Positions 63,001-64,000 of a stretch of 64,000 nt of DNA are shown piece by piece. This stretch comes from Murimonas intestini (lineage in GTDB: Bacteria; Bacillota; Clostridia; Lachnospirales; Lachnospiraceae). The notes under the pieces are model-generated. The model was not told the origin of the DNA. It was given only the letters and a program-made list of their open reading frames with translations, and did no database searches. Where the stretch lies: the NCBI RefSeq assembly GCF_024622195.1, contig NZ_JANKBI010000008.1, positions 1 through 64,000 on the forward strand, given 5' to 3'. Each line of letters begins with the position of its first letter. Position 1 is the stretch's first letter. The translations under genes were made by a program, and so were the position numbers.

Positions 63001-63051
63001 GGTAACTCCCGGAATTCTCCGTACACTCTTTGTCTGATCCTTCTGATTCAT
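60037..63051 (-). CDS. helD: HelD-like RNA polymerase recycling ATPase with C-terminal GH31-N-like domain
   Basis: A 1004-residue protein. Residues 1-700 are a HelD/UvrD-type SF1 ATPase: N-terminal coiled coil, IDWRAPIASVYYE (127-139), Walker A GGAGSGKT (226-233), DEAQ (477-480), IMGDVSQNIYFDYG, and LLYVAATRALHELAVLY (676-692). Such proteins free stalled RNA polymerase. After a charged linker (700-800) residues 805-1004 resemble the N-terminal galactose-mutarotase-like domain of GH31 glucosidases: LRITPVSRDTMRISFSRE, KLLLRIDKKNGGISFITPKG, ISLSERPGRPACIMSNSGYQIFI, YVYTEGEKQIDYFFKV. Standard HelD ends near 770, so this is an added domain. AAGGGAG precedes the ATG. Confidence 0.88.
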   Translation of the reverse strand: MNQKDQTKSVRRIPGVTLEEEKKMLLDVLAIADDNLNRARASVESLAEELHELKEVYDVEDKEGLALWFNTDARFQQVRQELLRMERSRRKPYFGRIDFTDSNLLKKECYYIGKAAITKDAADLAVIDWRAPIASVYYESSLGACTYSVKGEGAFQIDLSRKRTYEIENDELKDFYDSDVVANDELLTKYLARSKRTVLNDIIATIQQEQNEIIRMKPQHNIIVQGGAGSGKTTVAMHRISYILYNYELEFKPKDFYIIGSNRILLNYITGVLPDLDVYGISQMTMEQLFIRLLYEDWDIQNFTVKKLNREDKTSCVKGSFSWFHDLENFCEHYEWDYIPRQDVITEKTHHLLMSSSLIESLLKKFHYLSLPDKLDKLTEHLMAKLENEIYGKYYTYPADEQKRLLKYYQTYFGKREWKGSIFELYNDFLKEQNEKGNSVLLPGTEFDLYDLAALAYLYKRIKETEVIQEASHVVIDEAQDFGMMAYGALKYCLSKCTFTIMGDVSQNIYFDYGLTDWEELRSLMLPGEFDYFGLLRKSYRNTVEISNFATNILQHGNFPIYPVEPIIRHGNEVRIAGCNDGEQLIQETIDTILKWQEKEYETIAVICRDEEEVFKLSGQLRKSVELREFNAETEEFGSGVMVLPIEYAKGLEFDAVLLWGADDKNYPADDGFVRLLYVAATRALHELAVLYTGKLTDLIAAPVSEEKKQKYLVVPPKKAVRSMPEPDLKTNREIELQRAREGHAEMELRNRIGPKRIVVQSPKEEKLSEKKQTAKSMPEGSEFGTMPETASLRPLGHSNINLTIRWVAKKKEYVELTNAYGILRITPVSRDTMRISFSREPIGNLADIPSELMETARPAWKCREGKDRVEVMTEKLLLRIDKKNGGISFITPKGKLLSESASMPRQIENSAKSQTWTYFDWSKKEVLKARGTTDKRWTDLKSTAKYISLSERPGRPACIMSNSGYQIFIPGGRRTMCCTIPMYGCYVYTEGEKQIDYFFKVEC

Positions 63052-63142
63052 GCCTGTCTCCCTTCTTCTTTCATGTTACAGACCGCTTTCCCTGAAAAGC
63101 AGCATCCCTGTTATTTATCTTAACAAAAAATATAAAAAAGAC

Positions 63143-63171
63143 TAGACTTGTAATAAAAAAATATGTATAAT
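63143..63171 (+). promoter_or_regulatory. Promoter for candidate small RNA
   Basis: TAGACT, 17 bases, TATAAT on the plus strand, followed 56 bases later by a terminator hairpin with no ORF between. Confidence 0.5.
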
Positions 63172-63177
63172 GGATAA

Positions 63178-63258
63178 TATAGTGTACCCTAAAGTATGTC
63201 AGGGTCTATATTGTGTAAGCAAAATACCGCCAGGATATGAATCCTGACGGCTTTTTAT
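63178..63258 (+). ncRNA. Candidate small RNA
   Basis: A roughly 80-base transcript predicted between the promoter at 63143 and the terminator at 63227. An internal hairpin is possible (ACCCT pairs with AGGGT, with flanking TATAG/CTATA). No reading frame of useful size. It lies in the 255-bp gap between mcrC and helD, both of which run leftward, so it points against them. It could also be only a 5' regulatory leader. Confidence 0.4.
63227..63258 (+). terminator. Terminator between mcrC and helD (small RNA end)
   Basis: CCGCCAGGAT (63227-63236) pairs with ATCCTGACGG (63241-63250) with one mismatch; CTTTTTATT follows on the plus strand. On the minus strand the tail is GGTATTTTGC, so it may also end mcrC transcripts. 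Confidence 0.75.
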
Positions 63259-63306
63259 TAATCTTTTCTGCTACGGCGTCCTCTGCATTTCCGTAGATAG
63301 CTTATT

Positions 63307-64000
63307 TTAGGATATAAAACTTTTCTCTATTACATTCCCGAGACTCTTTTCAATATTAAACAAATCCAGGAACTGTACTCTTATGTCTGCACCGTCCCCG
63401 GATTTATACATGATCTGCCTGTCCGGAACAGCTAAATCAGTCAGTGGGTAAAGTACTGTCACATTCCGGGCATTATACTTTTTCTGGTATGCATACATCT
63501 GGTACATATCGCTCTGTGATATTCCATAATTGGCCTTGTTCTCTGAGAGCAGCTTCCACTTTGTATCCATAATAAAAACTGCATTATCTTCCTTTCGCTT
63601 TACTGCAATGTCTGGTTTTATAAGAAATTTCTTACCTGGTTCATCAAATAAATAACATGACTTATCCTGTACCGATACAATGTAATCTGCAGTGCCTAAT
63701 GCCTTCTTTAATTTAGACGCAGCATAACTTTCAAACAATCTCTCCATTGGAAATAATAATGCCGCGGCTATCTCTGAACCGGAAAATGAGGTGAAGCTCT
63801 TTCCCGTCAAAAATACACGGCACCACAATAATGCAGTTTGGTAATCAGCCATATTTCTGCCGGGAATAAACTTTGAAAAGTCACCTTCATGATCCAAAGA
63901 TACATCTACATCACAAAACTCGTTTAATAAAGTCTTTATACTGCTTTTATTCTTCACTGAAGATGATTGCCGGTATAGATACTTTAAAGTGGACTTTATC
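63307..64000 (-). CDS. mcrC: McrC-like subunit of 5-methylcytosine restriction system, 5' end outside window
   Basis: The frame is open from the right edge (KSTLKYLYRQSSS precedes a GTG at 63957), so the gene continues beyond position 64000. Visible: LLFPMERLFESYAASKL, the nuclease core LIKPDIAVKRKEDNAVFIMDTKWKLL (Asp, Asp-Thr-Lys of the PD-(D/E)XK fold) and YGISQSDMYQMYAYQKKYNARNVTVLYPL, which is the standard McrC C-terminal half. McrC is the cutting partner of the GTPase McrB, which should lie just outside the window. Next to the CRISPR locus it suggests a defence cluster. Confidence 0.86.
   Translation of the reverse strand, partial: IKSTLKYLYRQSSSVKNKSSIKTLLNEFCDVDVSLDHEGDFSKFIPGRNMADYQTALLWCRVFLTGKSFTSFSGSEIAAALLFPMERLFESYAASKLKKALGTADYIVSVQDKSCYLFDEPGKKFLIKPDIAVKRKEDNAVFIMDTKWKLLSENKANYGISQSDMYQMYAYQKKYNARNVTVLYPLTDLAVPDRQIMYKSGDGADIRVQFLDLFNIEKSLGNVIEKSFIS

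Overview
The window looks like chromosome of a low-to-moderate GC Firmicute, most likely a gut Lachnospiraceae (Clostridia). The reasons are the AGGAGG-type ribosome binding sites, the YesM/YesN and AraC regulation of sugar ABC operons, GH36/GH29/GH2 glycoside hydrolases, a HelD protein, and DUF5107 and DUF305 proteins. I cannot place it to genus. No rRNA, tRNA, phage or insertion sequence was seen.

Layout. (1) 1-12 kb: mostly leftward genes. These are an OYE-type flavin/Fe-S reductase under an AraC regulator with two DNA-binding domains, a secreted tyrosine phosphatase, a Gfo/Idh oxidoreductase, two YjbR-like proteins, a MerR regulator, a GH25/LysM lysozyme, pdxST (vitamin B6) and a (p)ppGpp synthetase. 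(2) 12.2-25.5 kb: one apparent leftward operon running from sugar-binding lipoprotein and two permeases through GH36 alpha-galactosidase, a mutarotase-like protein, a DUF5107-TPR protein and an M81 peptidase to an M24-like protein missing its metal ligands, and ending with two bacterial microcompartment shell proteins and a terminator. A divergent AraC gene probably controls it. (3) 26.6-38.6 kb: a fucosylated-glycan locus with GH29, an ABC importer with two binding proteins, YesM/YesN two-component regulators, Gfo/Idh and a GNAT-like protein. (4) 38.9-48.4 kb: DUF305, iron-dependent alcohol dehydrogenase, HxlR, a maltose/galactoside O-acetyltransferase, AraC, the two-subunit beta-galactosidase LacL/LacM, and a DUF255 thioredoxin-domain protein.

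(5) 48.6-59.8 kb: a compact type III CRISPR-Cas locus, all transcribed leftward: pRiA4b ORF-3-like Zn protein, cas6, a DUF6602 nuclease-like gene, cas10, a Cas7-Cas5(Csx10)-Cas11 fusion, a Cas7-Cas7 fusion, csx19, a large TIGR03986-type Cas7, then a 7-repeat array. This gene set matches the III-D variant with fused subunits (III-Dv / III-D2), an architecture related to the ancestry of the single-protein Cas7-11 effectors. There is no cas1/cas2 and no CARF effector in the window. (6) 60-64 kb: HelD carrying an extra C-terminal domain that resembles the N-terminal domain of GH31 enzymes, a candidate small RNA, and a partial mcrC that runs off the right edge. With the CRISPR locus these suggest a defence-associated region.

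A 27-bp imperfect palindrome recurs in at least six intergenic regions. Two copies are extended by a hairpin whose stem shows compensating base changes.
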